Shown here: positions 42,394 to 51,388 of the stretch, piece by piece
Layout: every line of letters begins with the position of its first letter
How positions within the stretch are numbered: the stretch's first letter is position 1
DNA from: Collinsella sp.
GTDB taxonomy: Bacteria; Actinomycetota; Coriobacteriia; Coriobacteriales; Coriobacteriaceae
Assembly: GCA_019414515.1 (NCBI GenBank)
Contig: DXLX01000034.1
Location: forward strand, 1 to 56,334
Direction: 5' to 3'
DNA: 56,334 nt
Notes under the pieces: generated by a model
Databases searched by the model: none
Seen by the model: the letters and a program-made list of their open reading frames with translations, nothing else
Told to the model about the DNA's origin: nothing
Program-made: the position numbers and the translations under genes

Positions 42394-44424
42394 GTGGCAA
42401 ACGAAAACGATTACGATGGCGGCGAGATTAAGATTCTCGAAGGTCTCGAGGCCGTTCGTAAGCGCCCGGGCATGTATATCGGCTCGACGAGCGCCAGCGG
42501 TCTGCATCACCTGGTGTGGGAGATCGTTGACAACTCCGTCGACGAGGCCATGGCCGGTTTCTGCACCGAGATCCAGGTGACGGTCCACGCCGACAACTCC
42601 ATCACGGTCGTCGACAACGGGCGCGGCATCCCCGTCGACGAGCACCCTGTTAAAAAGATCCCGACGCTCGAGGTCGTCATGACGATCTTGCACGCCGGCG
42701 GTAAGTTCGATAACTCGGCCTATAAGGTTTCGGGCGGCCTGCACGGCGTTGGCATCTCCGTCGTCAACGCACTGTCCAAGCGCGTGGTCGTTCAGGTTCG
42801 TCGCGACGGCAACACCTACGAGATGGAGTTCTCGCGCGGCAAGACCGTTAAGAAGATGGAGGTCGTGGGCACCTCGGATTCGACGGGCACCACCGTCACC
42901 TTCTGGCCCGACGACGAGATCTTCGAGACCTGCATTTACGATTTCGATACGCTGCACAACCGTCTGCAGGAGACGGCGTTCCTCAATAAGAACCTCAAAA
43001 TCGTGCTGACTGACGAGCGCGAGTCTACTCCCCACGTGGAGGAGTTTTGCTACGAGGGCGGCATCATCGACTTCGTCAAGTTCCTTAACGAGGGCAAGGA
43101 CGTCCCCGAGGCCTTTAAGGAGCCTATCTACATCGAGGGCAAATCGGACCCGGACGCACCTGTGGCCAAGATGGGCGAGGTTGAGGTTTCCCTGCAGTGG
43201 AATAGCGGCTACGGCGAGAACGTCATGTCGTTTGCCAACGACATCTACACCCCCGAGGGCGGCATGCACCTTGAGGGCTTCCGCACCGCGCTCACCCGCG
43301 TGATCAACGACTATGCGCGCAAGCAGAACCTGCTCAAGGAAAAAGACGCCAATCTGACCGGCGACGATGTGCGCGAGGGCCTTTCGGCCGTTATCTCGGT
43401 CAAGCTGCCCGATCCGCAGTTTGAGGGCCAGACCAAGGCCAAGCTCGGCAGCTCCTATATGCGCGCGCTGACGCTCAAGATCGTGACCGACGGCCTTGCC
43501 GATTACCTCGAGGAGCACCCTAAGCCCGCTCGCGAGATCGTCAAGAAGGCGCAGCAGGCCTGCAAGGCGCGCAATGCCGCCCGCAAGGCGCGCGAGGCGA
43601 CCCGCCGCAAGAGCCTGCTCGAGACGGCGTCCCTGCCCGGTAAGCTCGCCGACTGCTCGGTGCGCGATGCCGAGCTGACCGAGCTCTTCATCGTAGAGGG
43701 CGACTCGGCAGGCGGTTCGGCCAAGGACGGCCGTCGCCGAGACATCCAGGCGATTCTGCCCCTGCGCGGCAAGATTTTGAACGTCGAGCGCGTTGGTGAC
43801 CATCGCGCGTTCTCGAGTGACACCATCCAGTCGCTGATTACCGCGATCGGCTGTGGCGTCACGACGAGTGCCGGCGACGGCGGCGATTTCGATATCACCA
43901 AGGCGCGCTACCACAAGATCATCATCATGACCGATGCAGACGTCGACGGCGCGCATATCCGCATCCTGCTGCTGACGTTCTTCTACAAGTACATGCGTCC
44001 GCTGATCGATGCCGGCTACGTCTATGTTGCCTGCCCGCCCATCTTTGGCATTAAGGTGCGCAACAAGATCCACTACGTGTATCCCAACGGCCGCCAGCCC
44101 GAAGACGAGATCCTGCGCGATACCATCCAGAGTCTGGGCCTGAACCCCGATGATAACGACGAGGACGGCAAGGCCAAGGACGGCAAGATCACCAAAAAGC
44201 GCAAGGGCTATACCGTCCAGCGCTACAAGGGCCTGGGCGAGATGGACCCCAAACAGCTTGCCTCGACGACGATGGACCCAAAGACCCGCATTCTGCAGCG
44301 TGTGTCGATCGAGGACGCCGTGGTGGCGGACCGCGCCGTGCGCGAGCTGATGGGTTCCGAGGTCGGCTATCGCCGCGAGTACATCGAGAAGCATGCACAT
44401 GATGCACGATTCCTTGACGCTTAA
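42394..44424 (+). CDS. gyrB: DNA gyrase subunit B
   Basis: This is the ATPase subunit of gyrase, which adds negative supercoils. The 676-residue protein has the GHKL fold (WEIVDNSVDEAMAG, DNGRGIPVDEH, GGLHGVGISVVNALS), the transducer domain, and a TOPRIM domain (EGDSAGGSAKDGRRRDIQAILPLRGKILNVE, DADVDGAHI). The GTG at 42394 is chosen because AAGGAGG lies four bases before it; an in-frame TTG 18 bp earlier overlaps that site. gyrA follows after 11 bp. Confidence 0.98.
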   Translation: MANENDYDGGEIKILEGLEAVRKRPGMYIGSTSASGLHHLVWEIVDNSVDEAMAGFCTEIQVTVHADNSITVVDNGRGIPVDEHPVKKIPTLEVVMTILHAGGKFDNSAYKVSGGLHGVGISVVNALSKRVVVQVRRDGNTYEMEFSRGKTVKKMEVVGTSDSTGTTVTFWPDDEIFETCIYDFDTLHNRLQETAFLNKNLKIVLTDERESTPHVEEFCYEGGIIDFVKFLNEGKDVPEAFKEPIYIEGKSDPDAPVAKMGEVEVSLQWNSGYGENVMSFANDIYTPEGGMHLEGFRTALTRVINDYARKQNLLKEKDANLTGDDVREGLSAVISVKLPDPQFEGQTKAKLGSSYMRALTLKIVTDGLADYLEEHPKPAREIVKKAQQACKARNAARKAREATRRKSLLETASLPGKLADCSVRDAELTELFIVEGDSAGGSAKDGRRRDIQAILPLRGKILNVERVGDHRAFSSDTIQSLITAIGCGVTTSAGDGGDFDITKARYHKIIIMTDADVDGAHIRILLLTFFYKYMRPLIDAGYVYVACPPIFGIKVRNKIHYVYPNGRQPEDEILRDTIQSLGLNPDDNDEDGKAKDGKITKKRKGYTVQRYKGLGEMDPKQLASTTMDPKTRILQRVSIEDAVVADRAVRELMGSEVGYRREYIEKHAHDARFLDA

Positions 44425-44435
44425 GAGGAGGTAAC

Positions 44436-47177
44436 GTGGCAGACGATATCAACAACAACGAGGGTATGGGCGAGGCCGGCGATGCCGGTATGCCCGATGA
44501 TCTGAAGCGCCTGCTTGCCCGTGCTGAGCAGGGCGAGGACGGCGATCCGGACGCCTATAACCCCGATGCCGATGATGATGAGGAAGAGGACGACGACGGT
44601 GAGCTCGAGGAGAGCTTTGGCGAAGTCGATCGTGGCGCCTCGGCCGGCGAGGACATCAACGGCGGCCAGCTCCAGATTTCGGAGTTCGGTCGCGAGATGA
44701 AGCAGTCGTTCATCGAGTATTCGATGTCGGTTATCACAGCGCGTGCCCTGCCGGACGTGCGCGACGGCTTAAAGCCGGTACACCGCCGCATCCTGTACGC
44801 GATGAACGAGAGCGGCATCTACCCCAACCGCCCACACAAAAAGTCGGCCTGGACGGTCGGCGAAGTTATCGGTAAGTACCACCCGCACGGTGACTTTGCG
44901 GTCTACGAGGCCATGGTCCGCCTGGCGCAGTGGTTCTCCATGCGCACGCCGCTCATCGACGGTCACGGCAACTTCGGCAACATCGATGGCGACGGCGCGG
45001 CGGCTATGCGTTACACCGAGAGCCGCCTGGCCAAGCCCGCCATGGAACTGCTGCGTGACTTGCAGAAGGATACCGTCGACTGGCAGCCCAACTACGACGA
45101 ATCGCTCGCCGAGCCCGTGGCACTGCCTGCGCGCTTCCCCAACCTGCTGGTCAACGGCAGCCAGGGCATCGCCGTCGGCATGGCCACCAACATCGCCCCG
45201 CATAACCTCACCGAGGCGATCGAGGCCACCTGCTACCTGATCGACAACCCCGACGCCACCGTCGACGAGCTCATGCAGATCATGCCCGGTCCGGACTTCC
45301 CCACCGGCGCCATCATCATGGGCAGCGCCGGCATTAAGCAGAGCTACGAGACCGGCCGCGGCTCCATTACCGTGCGTGCCAAGGCACATGTGGAGTCCAC
45401 CAAGACCGGCCGCAGCCGCCTGGTCTTTACCGAGATTCCCTACATGGTCAACAAGGGCACCCTGCAGGAGAAGATCGCCCAACTCGTCAACGACAAGCGC
45501 ATTGAGGGCATCTCGGATATGCGCGATGAGTCCAACCAGAAGGGCATCCGTCTGGTCATCGAGCTCAAGAAGGGCGTCATTCCGCAGGTCGTGCTCAACA
45601 ACCTGTATAAGTACACCTCGCTGCAGACGACCTTTGGCGCCAACAACCTGGCACTCGTCAACGGCGTTCCCAAATGCCTGAGCCTGCGCGAGATGCTGCA
45701 GCACTACATCGACCACCAGGTCGACGTCGTCACCCGCCGCACCCGCTTCGACCTTAAGAAGGCCCAGGCCCGCGCGCATATCCTCGAGGGCTACCTGATG
45801 GCCCTTGACCATATCGACGAGGTCATTAGCATCATCCGCTCCTCGCAGACCGACTCCGAGGCCAGCAGCCGACTGATCGAACGCTTTGGCTTTACGCCCG
45901 AGCAGACCACGGCCATCCTCGAGATGAAGCTGCGCCGCCTGACCGGCCTGGAGCGCGACAAGATCCAAGAAGAGTTGGACGGCCTGCGCCGCGCCATCGC
46001 CTACTACGAGGACCTGCTGGCGCACGAGGAGAAGATCCTGGGCGTCATCAAGGAAGAGATGCGCGAGATCTCCAAGAAGTTCGGCGACAAGCGCCGCACC
46101 GAGATCAGCCAGGTTGAGAAGGACCTGGATGTCGAGGACCTCATCGCCGACGAGGATATGGTCGTGACCATCACCCACACCGGCTACGTTAAGCGTATCC
46201 CGGTGGCCGCCTACCGTGCCCAAAAGCGCGGTGGCAAGGGCGTGTCGGGCGTCAACCTCAAAGAGGACGACGTCATCGACGAGATGTTCATCGCGTCCAC
46301 GCACGAGTACGTGCTGTTCTTCTCGAGCAAGGGCAAGGTCTATCGCCTGAAGGTGCACGAGCTGCCGGTGGGTACGCGCCAGGCGCGCGGTACCGCGATC
46401 GTCAACCTGCTGCCCTTCGAGGAGGGCGAGAAGATCGCGAGCGTCATCAGCTGCCGCGAGTTCCCAGCCGACGAGTACCTGATGTTTGCCACCAAGAGCG
46501 GCATGGTCAAGAAGACCGTGATGAGCGCATATGACCGCAGCCGTCGCGACGGCCTGATCGCTATCAACCTGCGTGACGACGACGCGCTGCTGAACGTGCG
46601 CCGCGTGCGCGAGGGCGACAAGATTATCCTGGCCACCACCGCGGGCAAGGCGATCATGTTCTCCGAGGAGCAGGTGCGCGCCACCGGCCGCGATACCAGC
46701 GGCGTTCGCGGTATTAGTATGAAGGACGGCGTGAGCGTTCTGGGCATGGAAGTCACTAACGGCAACGGCGATCTGTTCGTCATCACCGAGCGCGGCTACG
46801 GCAAGCGCACGCCGGTCGCGGACTACCCGGAGCAGAATCGCGGCGGTCAGGGCGTCTACACCATTCAAATGACCGAGCGTAAGGGTAACCTCGCGGCCAT
46901 GAAGACGGTGGGCCCGCAGCACGAGCTGTTTATCGTGACGGAGGGCGCGACGGTCATTCGCGTCAAGACCGACGAGATCAGCCAGACCGGCCGCGCCACC
47001 CAGGGCGTCAAGATGATGACCGTCGACGACAACGACCGCATCTGCGCCGTGGCCCGCATGACGGCCGCCAAAGAGAAGCCCGAAGGCGAAGCCACGGAAA
47101 ACGGCTCTGCCCCCGAAGAAACCCCTGTCGATCTAGGCGACGGCAACGACATGCCAGAAGATCTCCTAGACGAGTAA
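44436..47177 (+). CDS. gyrA: DNA gyrase subunit A
   Basis: This subunit breaks and rejoins DNA. The 913-residue protein has the catalytic Tyr in AMRYTESRLAK, the core start EMKQSFIEYSMSVITARALPDVRDGLKPVHRRI, and GyrA-box-like QKRGGKGV in the C-terminal propeller. Two oddities: an acidic N-terminal extension of about 80 residues (runs of Asp/Glu) before the core, and Phe154 and Glu158 at the sites of E. coli Ser83 and Asp87 in the quinolone-binding region (HPHGDFAVYEAMV). The GTG start has GAGGAGG before it. It is co-transcribed with gyrB and ends at a strong terminator. Confidence 0.98.
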   Translation: MADDINNNEGMGEAGDAGMPDDLKRLLARAEQGEDGDPDAYNPDADDDEEEDDDGELEESFGEVDRGASAGEDINGGQLQISEFGREMKQSFIEYSMSVITARALPDVRDGLKPVHRRILYAMNESGIYPNRPHKKSAWTVGEVIGKYHPHGDFAVYEAMVRLAQWFSMRTPLIDGHGNFGNIDGDGAAAMRYTESRLAKPAMELLRDLQKDTVDWQPNYDESLAEPVALPARFPNLLVNGSQGIAVGMATNIAPHNLTEAIEATCYLIDNPDATVDELMQIMPGPDFPTGAIIMGSAGIKQSYETGRGSITVRAKAHVESTKTGRSRLVFTEIPYMVNKGTLQEKIAQLVNDKRIEGISDMRDESNQKGIRLVIELKKGVIPQVVLNNLYKYTSLQTTFGANNLALVNGVPKCLSLREMLQHYIDHQVDVVTRRTRFDLKKAQARAHILEGYLMALDHIDEVISIIRSSQTDSEASSRLIERFGFTPEQTTAILEMKLRRLTGLERDKIQEELDGLRRAIAYYEDLLAHEEKILGVIKEEMREISKKFGDKRRTEISQVEKDLDVEDLIADEDMVVTITHTGYVKRIPVAAYRAQKRGGKGVSGVNLKEDDVIDEMFIASTHEYVLFFSSKGKVYRLKVHELPVGTRQARGTAIVNLLPFEEGEKIASVISCREFPADEYLMFATKSGMVKKTVMSAYDRSRRDGLIAINLRDDDALLNVRRVREGDKIILATTAGKAIMFSEEQVRATGRDTSGVRGISMKDGVSVLGMEVTNGNGDLFVITERGYGKRTPVADYPEQNRGGQGVYTIQMTERKGNLAAMKTVGPQHELFIVTEGATVIRVKTDEISQTGRATQGVKMMTVDDNDRICAVARMTAAKEKPEGEATENGSAPEETPVDLGDGNDMPEDLLDE

Positions 47178-47217
47178 GAGGCCCTAGCTGGTAGAAAATA
47201 TCAGACCCCATATATCG

Positions 47218-47250
47218 GCGGTCGGCGCACTGCGCGCCGACCGCTTTTTT
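47218..47250 (+). terminator. Terminator of gyrBA
   Basis: GCGGTCGGCGC and GCGCCGACCGC form an 11-bp stem followed by T6. The T run merges into the left arm of the long inverted repeat. Confidence 0.9.
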
Positions 47251-47427
47251 GAAAACCTTGGGACCCCATGGTCGCTGGGCTGGCGAGGTGGTTTTGGTTT
47301 GTCGCGAGTTCCGCACGCAAAGAAGGCCACTTAATGTGGCCTTCGTCTTGCGCAGGACTGTCCGAGCAGCAAACCAAAACCATCTCGCCAGCCCAGCGAC
47401 CACCCCTCCCAAAGATTTTCAAAAAAG
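47244..47427. repeat. Long imperfect inverted repeat, MITE-like
   Basis: Arms 47244-47301 and 47370-47427 (58 nt each) are inverted copies with 49 of 58 positions matching, including 32 consecutive positions with one difference. The loop holds an inner hairpin (AAGGCCACTTAATGTGGCCTT). There is no coding signal. It could be a miniature inverted-repeat element or encode a long structured RNA. Confidence 0.85.
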
Positions 47428-47430
47428 TTG

Positions 47431-47460
47431 TTGACGCGCGCGTAACGACTCGTCTAATAT
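47431..47460 (+). promoter_or_regulatory. Promoter of tRNA-Ile/Ala/Ile cluster
   Basis: TTGACG (47431-47436) and TAATAT (47455-47460) are 18 bp apart and end 14 bp before the first tRNA. Confidence 0.8.
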
Positions 47461-47474
47461 ATCCCTTGCGCGAT

Positions 47475-47551
47475 GGACCTGTAGCTCAGTTGGTTAGAGC
47501 GTCCGGCTGATAACCGGGAGGTCACAAGTTCGAATCTTGTCAGGTCCACCA
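47475..47551 (+). tRNA. tRNA-Ile(GAT), copy 1
   Basis: This 77-nt cloverleaf has acceptor GGACCTG / CAGGTCC, anticodon loop CTGATAA (GAT), T arm ACAAG TTCGAAT CTTGT, and encoded CCA. It is identical to the copy at 47699. Confidence 0.97.
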
Positions 47552-47562
47552 CTTTCTTTCGC

Positions 47563-47607
47563 AATAAACACCCCAGCGAGAGCCGAGTCGCCGCTGGGGT
47601 GTTTATT
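47563..47607. terminator. Strong palindrome between tRNA-Ile and tRNA-Ala
   Basis: AATAAACACCCCAGCG pairs fully with CGCTGGGGTGTTTATT. The U-containing end (TGTTTATT) is not a pure T run, so it may act as a processing signal or partial terminator. Confidence 0.6.
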
Positions 47608-47618
47608 ACTGTCTCCGT

Positions 47619-47694
47619 GGGGGTTTAGCTCAGCTGGGAGAGCGCGGGCTTTGCAAGCCTGAGGTCAGGGGTTCGATCCCCCTAACCTCCACCA
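47619..47694 (+). tRNA. tRNA-Ala(TGC)
   Basis: This 76-nt cloverleaf has acceptor GGGGGTT / AACCTCC, anticodon loop TTTGCAA (TGC), T arm AGGGG TTCGATC CCCCT, and encoded CCA. It lies between two identical tRNA-Ile genes. Confidence 0.97.
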
Positions 47695-47698
47695 TGAT

Positions 47699-47775
47699 GG
47701 ACCTGTAGCTCAGTTGGTTAGAGCGTCCGGCTGATAACCGGGAGGTCACAAGTTCGAATCTTGTCAGGTCCACCA
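47699..47775 (+). tRNA. tRNA-Ile(GAT), copy 2
   Basis: This tRNA is identical over 77 nt to the copy at 47475, with anticodon GAT and encoded CCA. It starts four bases after tRNA-Ala, so the cluster is processed from one transcript. Confidence 0.97.
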
Positions 47776-47788
47776 TCAAAACTGTGAA

Positions 47789-47820
47789 GAGCCCTGAGGC
47801 GTTGCCTCGGGGCTTTTTTC
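47789..47820 (+). terminator. Terminator of the tRNA cluster
   Basis: AGCCCtGAGGC and GCCTCgGGGCT pair around a 3-base loop, followed by T6. Confidence 0.88.
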
Positions 47821-47934
47821 TTGTCTGCGATAAATCTCATTTTGGTTTTGTGTGCTGTGCGAAAGATTGGGTAGTATAGCTATTCAATGCGGCAACCCTG
47901 CCGCGTGTTAACCGCTACGTACCGGAGGTGTTCC

Positions 47935-48435
47935 ATGGTTCGTGTCGACATAGAGACCATCGTCATGGCCGCCGGTCCCGTGCCATCGCTTATCGTGCTT
48001 CGCGAGCGCTGCAGTAAATCGGACTCGCCCGCGCCGTTGCGTTCCCTTTCCATTCAGACTGGTTCGTTTGAGGCTGCTGCCATTAGCCGTGGCATCGATA
48101 GTGGCCGCGCCGAGCGCCCGATTACCCATGACCTGCTGCTCGATACTGTTAGCGCCCTGGGCGCCAAGCTCGAGCGCATCGAGATCGTTCGCGCCGAGCC
48201 GCCGGTGTTCTACGCGACGATCGTTGTGCTGGTCGATGGCGACGAGCGCAAGATCGACGCCCGCCCCAGTGATGCCATTGCCCTTGCCGTGCGCAGCAAT
48301 GCTCCCATGTTTGTGGAGGATGACATCATGAATCGCTTGGGCACTGTTTCTACCCATGCCGAGGAAGTTGACGACGAGCAGGAGTTCGAGAAGTTCGACG
48401 AGTTCGTCCATACGCTCTCCCCCGATGATTTCTAA
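47935..48435 (+). CDS. Bifunctional nuclease family protein (DUF151)
   Basis: The 166-residue protein belongs to the BFN/DUF151 group, whose plant members have DNase and RNase activity; bacterial roles are unclear. Recognisable parts are FYATIVVLVDGDERKIDARPSDAIALAVRSNAPMFV, the core of the domain, and the preceding PITHDLLLDTVSALGAKLERIEI. An acidic tail follows. GGAGG lies six bases before the ATG at 47935; the longer frame upstream is rejected. It heads a unit of three small genes in the same direction. Confidence 0.88.
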   Translation: MVRVDIETIVMAAGPVPSLIVLRERCSKSDSPAPLRSLSIQTGSFEAAAISRGIDSGRAERPITHDLLLDTVSALGAKLERIEIVRAEPPVFYATIVVLVDGDERKIDARPSDAIALAVRSNAPMFVEDDIMNRLGTVSTHAEEVDDEQEFEKFDEFVHTLSPDDF

Positions 48436-48825
48436 ATGCGGGGCGGCCAGGTTGCGGAGCGTTCGCTGATGGCCGGCGGCATGTCTGCCGAGGCGGCGGC
48501 TATCGCGCGTGAAGCCCAGATGCGCTCGGAGGCATCCGAGGCGGCTCGCATTGCCTATGTGACGCAGGCCCGCACGCTTCGTGAACGCCGCGGCTCGTTT
48601 ATCAAGATGGTTGTCATCTCCGTCCTTGTCGCGGCAATCTGCTCGCGCCTTCGTGGTACAGTTGGTGCGCTTGGGTTTTCGATCTCTACGGGCCTGGTGA
48701 TCTGGGGTGTGGTCGACGCGGTAATGCTGACTAGTCAGATCAAGGTGCTCGACAAGCGCGCGATGGATATGATGCGCGCCCGCGACGCTGCCGCTAAGAT
48801 CGCCGCCGAGGCACAGGAACTGTAA
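48436..48825 (+). CDS. Small two-helix membrane protein, unknown
   Basis: I cannot name a family for this 129-residue protein. The Ala/Arg/Glu-rich N-terminal half (SAEAAAIAREAQMRSEASEAARIAYV) is probably helical and may form a coiled coil. It is followed by two TM helices (about 57-73 and 79-99) and a second charged helix. The ATG abuts the stop of the DUF151 gene, so it depends on translation of that gene; there is no clear separate ribosome site. Later starts (Met12, Met16) are possible. Confidence 0.7.
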   Translation: MRGGQVAERSLMAGGMSAEAAAIAREAQMRSEASEAARIAYVTQARTLRERRGSFIKMVVISVLVAAICSRLRGTVGALGFSISTGLVIWGVVDAVMLTSQIKVLDKRAMDMMRARDAAAKIAAEAQEL

Positions 48826-48855
48826 CGACGCCGGACTCGATGGGAAGGTCTAAAG

Positions 48856-49305
48856 ATGGCACAGGATATGCAGGACGCCGGTAACGTCTCCGCCGAGCTC
48901 GACGCCATGGTGTGCGATCTGATCGGCGCCTTCTTGGACGACCTGGCCGCGGGCGAGAACCCGGGCGTGGTCGTGGCAATCGAGGACGCTGCTTCCAACC
49001 GATATCTGGCGGCGCTCGACGAGGACGGCGAAGAGGCGTGCCTGGAGGCGGCCACCAACTTTATCTCCGAGCACAAGATGGGCCTTAAGGACGAGGGCCT
49101 GGGCCGCATCGCCCGTTACGCCATCGGCTACACCGGTTGTGTCGAGATCGATGGCGGCTACCATGACGCCCTGCTCGTGAGCTTCTTCGAAACCACGCTC
49201 GAGAGCGGCTTTTCGGCATACGTACTGTACGAGGGTGTGGGCGCCGGCGATGGTTTTATGTGGAGCGACCCTGAACCTGCAGGTGAGGAAACCCCTCTAA
49301 TCTAA
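48856..49305 (+). CDS. Hypothetical acidic protein
   Basis: This 149-residue soluble acidic protein has no family I recognise. It has a helical N-terminus (VSAELDAMVCDLIGAFLDDLAAGENPGVVVAIEDA) and a mixed alpha/beta C-terminal part (GLGRIARYAIGYTGCVEIDGGYHDALLVSFFE). GGAAGG lies before the ATG at 48856. It follows the small membrane protein by 30 bp on the same strand and precedes typA after about 117 bp, so it is probably the last gene of the DUF151 unit. Confidence 0.75.
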   Translation: MAQDMQDAGNVSAELDAMVCDLIGAFLDDLAAGENPGVVVAIEDAASNRYLAALDEDGEEACLEAATNFISEHKMGLKDEGLGRIARYAIGYTGCVEIDGGYHDALLVSFFETTLESGFSAYVLYEGVGAGDGFMWSDPEPAGEETPLI

Positions 49306-49422
49306 AATCGCTAAAATAAACGAGTTTTCGGTAAAAGGCTCAATATTCCCGCTGAGCGTTGTGTTGCTGGGCGGGTCGCATACGCGTGCCGGTTGTATAT
49401 AGATAGAAGATAGGGGAACTAC

Positions 49423-51261
49423 ATGCGCGTAGACAATCTGAGGAACATCGCCATCATCGCTCACGTCGACCACGGCAAGACGACGATGGTCGACAAGCTC
49501 CTGCGTGCCACGGACGCCTTCCGTGCCAACCAGCAGGTCGAGGACCGCGTCCTGGATTCTAACGACCAGGAGCGCGAGCGCGGCATTACGATTCTCGCCA
49601 AGAACATCTCTATCGAGTACAAGGACGTTAAGATCAACGTCATCGACACTCCGGGCCACGCCGACTTTGGCGGCGAGGTCGAGCGCGTGCTGCGTATGGC
49701 CGACGGCGCCCTGCTGCTGGTCGACGCCTTTGAGGGCCCCATGCCCCAGACCCGCTTCGTGCTGCGTCACGCTATCGACACCGGCCTCAAGATCATGATC
49801 GTCATCAACAAGATTGACCGTCCGGGTGCTAACCCCGAGAAGGCCTACAACGACTGCCTGGACCTTATGGCCGACCTGGGCGCCACCGACGACCAGCTTG
49901 AGTTCGCCATGGAGCACGTGGTCTACGCCAGCGCTATGAATGGCTTTGCCCGCCTTGATCCCAACGACGGCAACATGGACATGTATCCGCTGCTCGATAT
50001 GATCATCGACGACATGCCCGCGCCCGAGGTTGACGAGAACGCCCCGCTGGCCATGCAGTGCGTGACCATCGACCACTCCAACTTCGTTGGTCGTATCGGC
50101 ATCGGCCGCGTGTACTCCGGCACCATCCACCAGGGCGACCAGATCCTGGTTGTCAAGAACGACGGCTCCAGCGCTACCGCCACCGTCAAGCAGCTCTTTA
50201 CCTTCGACTACCTGGGCCGCACCGAGTGCCAGGAAGTCGGCGCCGGCGACATCGCCGCTGTCGTGGGCATCGACCGCACCGATATCGGCGATGTCTACAC
50301 CGATCCCGAGAACCCCGTCGAGCTCGAGCCCATCGAGATCGACCCGCCGACCCTGTCCATCGTCTTCGAGGCTTCGACCTCCCCGCTCGTCGGCCGCGAC
50401 GGCGACATCGTGGGCGCCCGTCAGCTCAAGGAGCGCCTGTTCAACGAGGCCGAGAACAACGTGACCATGAAGATCGAGGAGCTCGAGGACAAGAGCGGCG
50501 TCGAGGTCTCGGGCCGCGGCATCCTGCACCTGTCCGTCCTGATGGAGTCCATGCGCCGCGAGGGCTTTGAGTTCCAGGTCGGCCGTCCCCGCGTCCTGTT
50601 TAAGAAGGACGAGAACGGCAACAAGATGGAGCCTGTCGAGCAGGCCGTCGTCGAGTGCCCGGACGAGTACTCGGGCAAGGTCGTTGAGGTCTTCGGTACC
50701 TCCGGCGGCATCATGACGAGTATGGACACCTCGGGCATCGTGACGCACCTCGAGTTTAAGATCCCGACCCGCGGCATCATGGGTCTTAAGAACCGCATCA
50801 TGAATGTCACCCACGGCGAGGGCGTGTTCTACCACACCTTCCTGGAGTATGGTCCCTACGCCGGCGAGATCGGCAACCGTCAGAACGGCGCCATGATCTC
50901 CATGACCACCGAGAAGGCCGTTGCCTACGCTCTGGGTACGCTGCAGGAGCGCGGCCAGCTGTTTGTTGAGCCGGGCACCGAGTGCTACGAGGGCATGATC
51001 GTGGGCGAGCGCAGCAAGGCTGGCGACATGGTCGTCAACATCGCCCGTACCAAGAACCTGGGCAACCAGCGTTCCTCGACCTCCGATATCTCCGTCCAGC
51101 TGGTGCCGCCCCGCACCTTCTCGCTGGAGGAGGCGCTGGAGTACATCGCCGACGACGAGCTGGTCGAGATCACTCCCAAGAACATCCGCCTACGCAAGCG
51201 TCTGCTCAACGCCACCGACCGCAAGAAGGCTGCCGTCCGCGCCGGCCAGGTCAACAAATAA
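49423..51261 (+). CDS. typA: Ribosome-associated GTPase TypA/BipA
   Basis: This translational GTPase related to EF-G and LepA is involved in ribosome assembly and stress growth. The 612-residue protein has G1 AHVDHGKTT (13-21), the switch I segment RERGITILAKN, G3 DTPGHADF, G4 NKIDRPGA, and domains ending in the TypA-specific C-terminal region (EALEYIADDELVEITPKNIRLRK). AGGGG lies before the ATG at 49423. It is a single gene with its own terminator. Confidence 0.97.
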   Translation: MRVDNLRNIAIIAHVDHGKTTMVDKLLRATDAFRANQQVEDRVLDSNDQERERGITILAKNISIEYKDVKINVIDTPGHADFGGEVERVLRMADGALLLVDAFEGPMPQTRFVLRHAIDTGLKIMIVINKIDRPGANPEKAYNDCLDLMADLGATDDQLEFAMEHVVYASAMNGFARLDPNDGNMDMYPLLDMIIDDMPAPEVDENAPLAMQCVTIDHSNFVGRIGIGRVYSGTIHQGDQILVVKNDGSSATATVKQLFTFDYLGRTECQEVGAGDIAAVVGIDRTDIGDVYTDPENPVELEPIEIDPPTLSIVFEASTSPLVGRDGDIVGARQLKERLFNEAENNVTMKIEELEDKSGVEVSGRGILHLSVLMESMRREGFEFQVGRPRVLFKKDENGNKMEPVEQAVVECPDEYSGKVVEVFGTSGGIMTSMDTSGIVTHLEFKIPTRGIMGLKNRIMNVTHGEGVFYHTFLEYGPYAGEIGNRQNGAMISMTTEKAVAYALGTLQERGQLFVEPGTECYEGMIVGERSKAGDMVVNIARTKNLGNQRSSTSDISVQLVPPRTFSLEEALEYIADDELVEITPKNIRLRKRLLNATDRKKAAVRAGQVNK

Positions 51262-51287
51262 GCGCTGGGCTTTATAGCGTCTAACAA

Positions 51288-51325
51288 GAAAGGGCGTCGA
51301 CCGCGATGGGCGGCGCCCTTTTTGG
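51288..51325 (+). terminator. Terminator of typA
   Basis: AAAGGGCG(t)CG and CG(g)CGCCCTTT pair with T5 after, about 30 bp past the typA stop. On the minus strand A/T content is lower, so it acts mainly on plus. Confidence 0.75.
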
Positions 51326-51388
51326 TTCAGGGGGCAGGTTCGTTTGCGCCGCCACAAAGGTGCTTGGCATCTTTGTGGCAGTTAGCTG

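Noticed and set aside
42343..44400. Minus-strand open frame of 685 codons
   Set aside because: It is a shadow of gyrB, which is certain on the plus strand.
44769..46922. Minus-strand open frame of 717 codons
   Set aside because: It is a shadow of gyrA, with no independent evidence.
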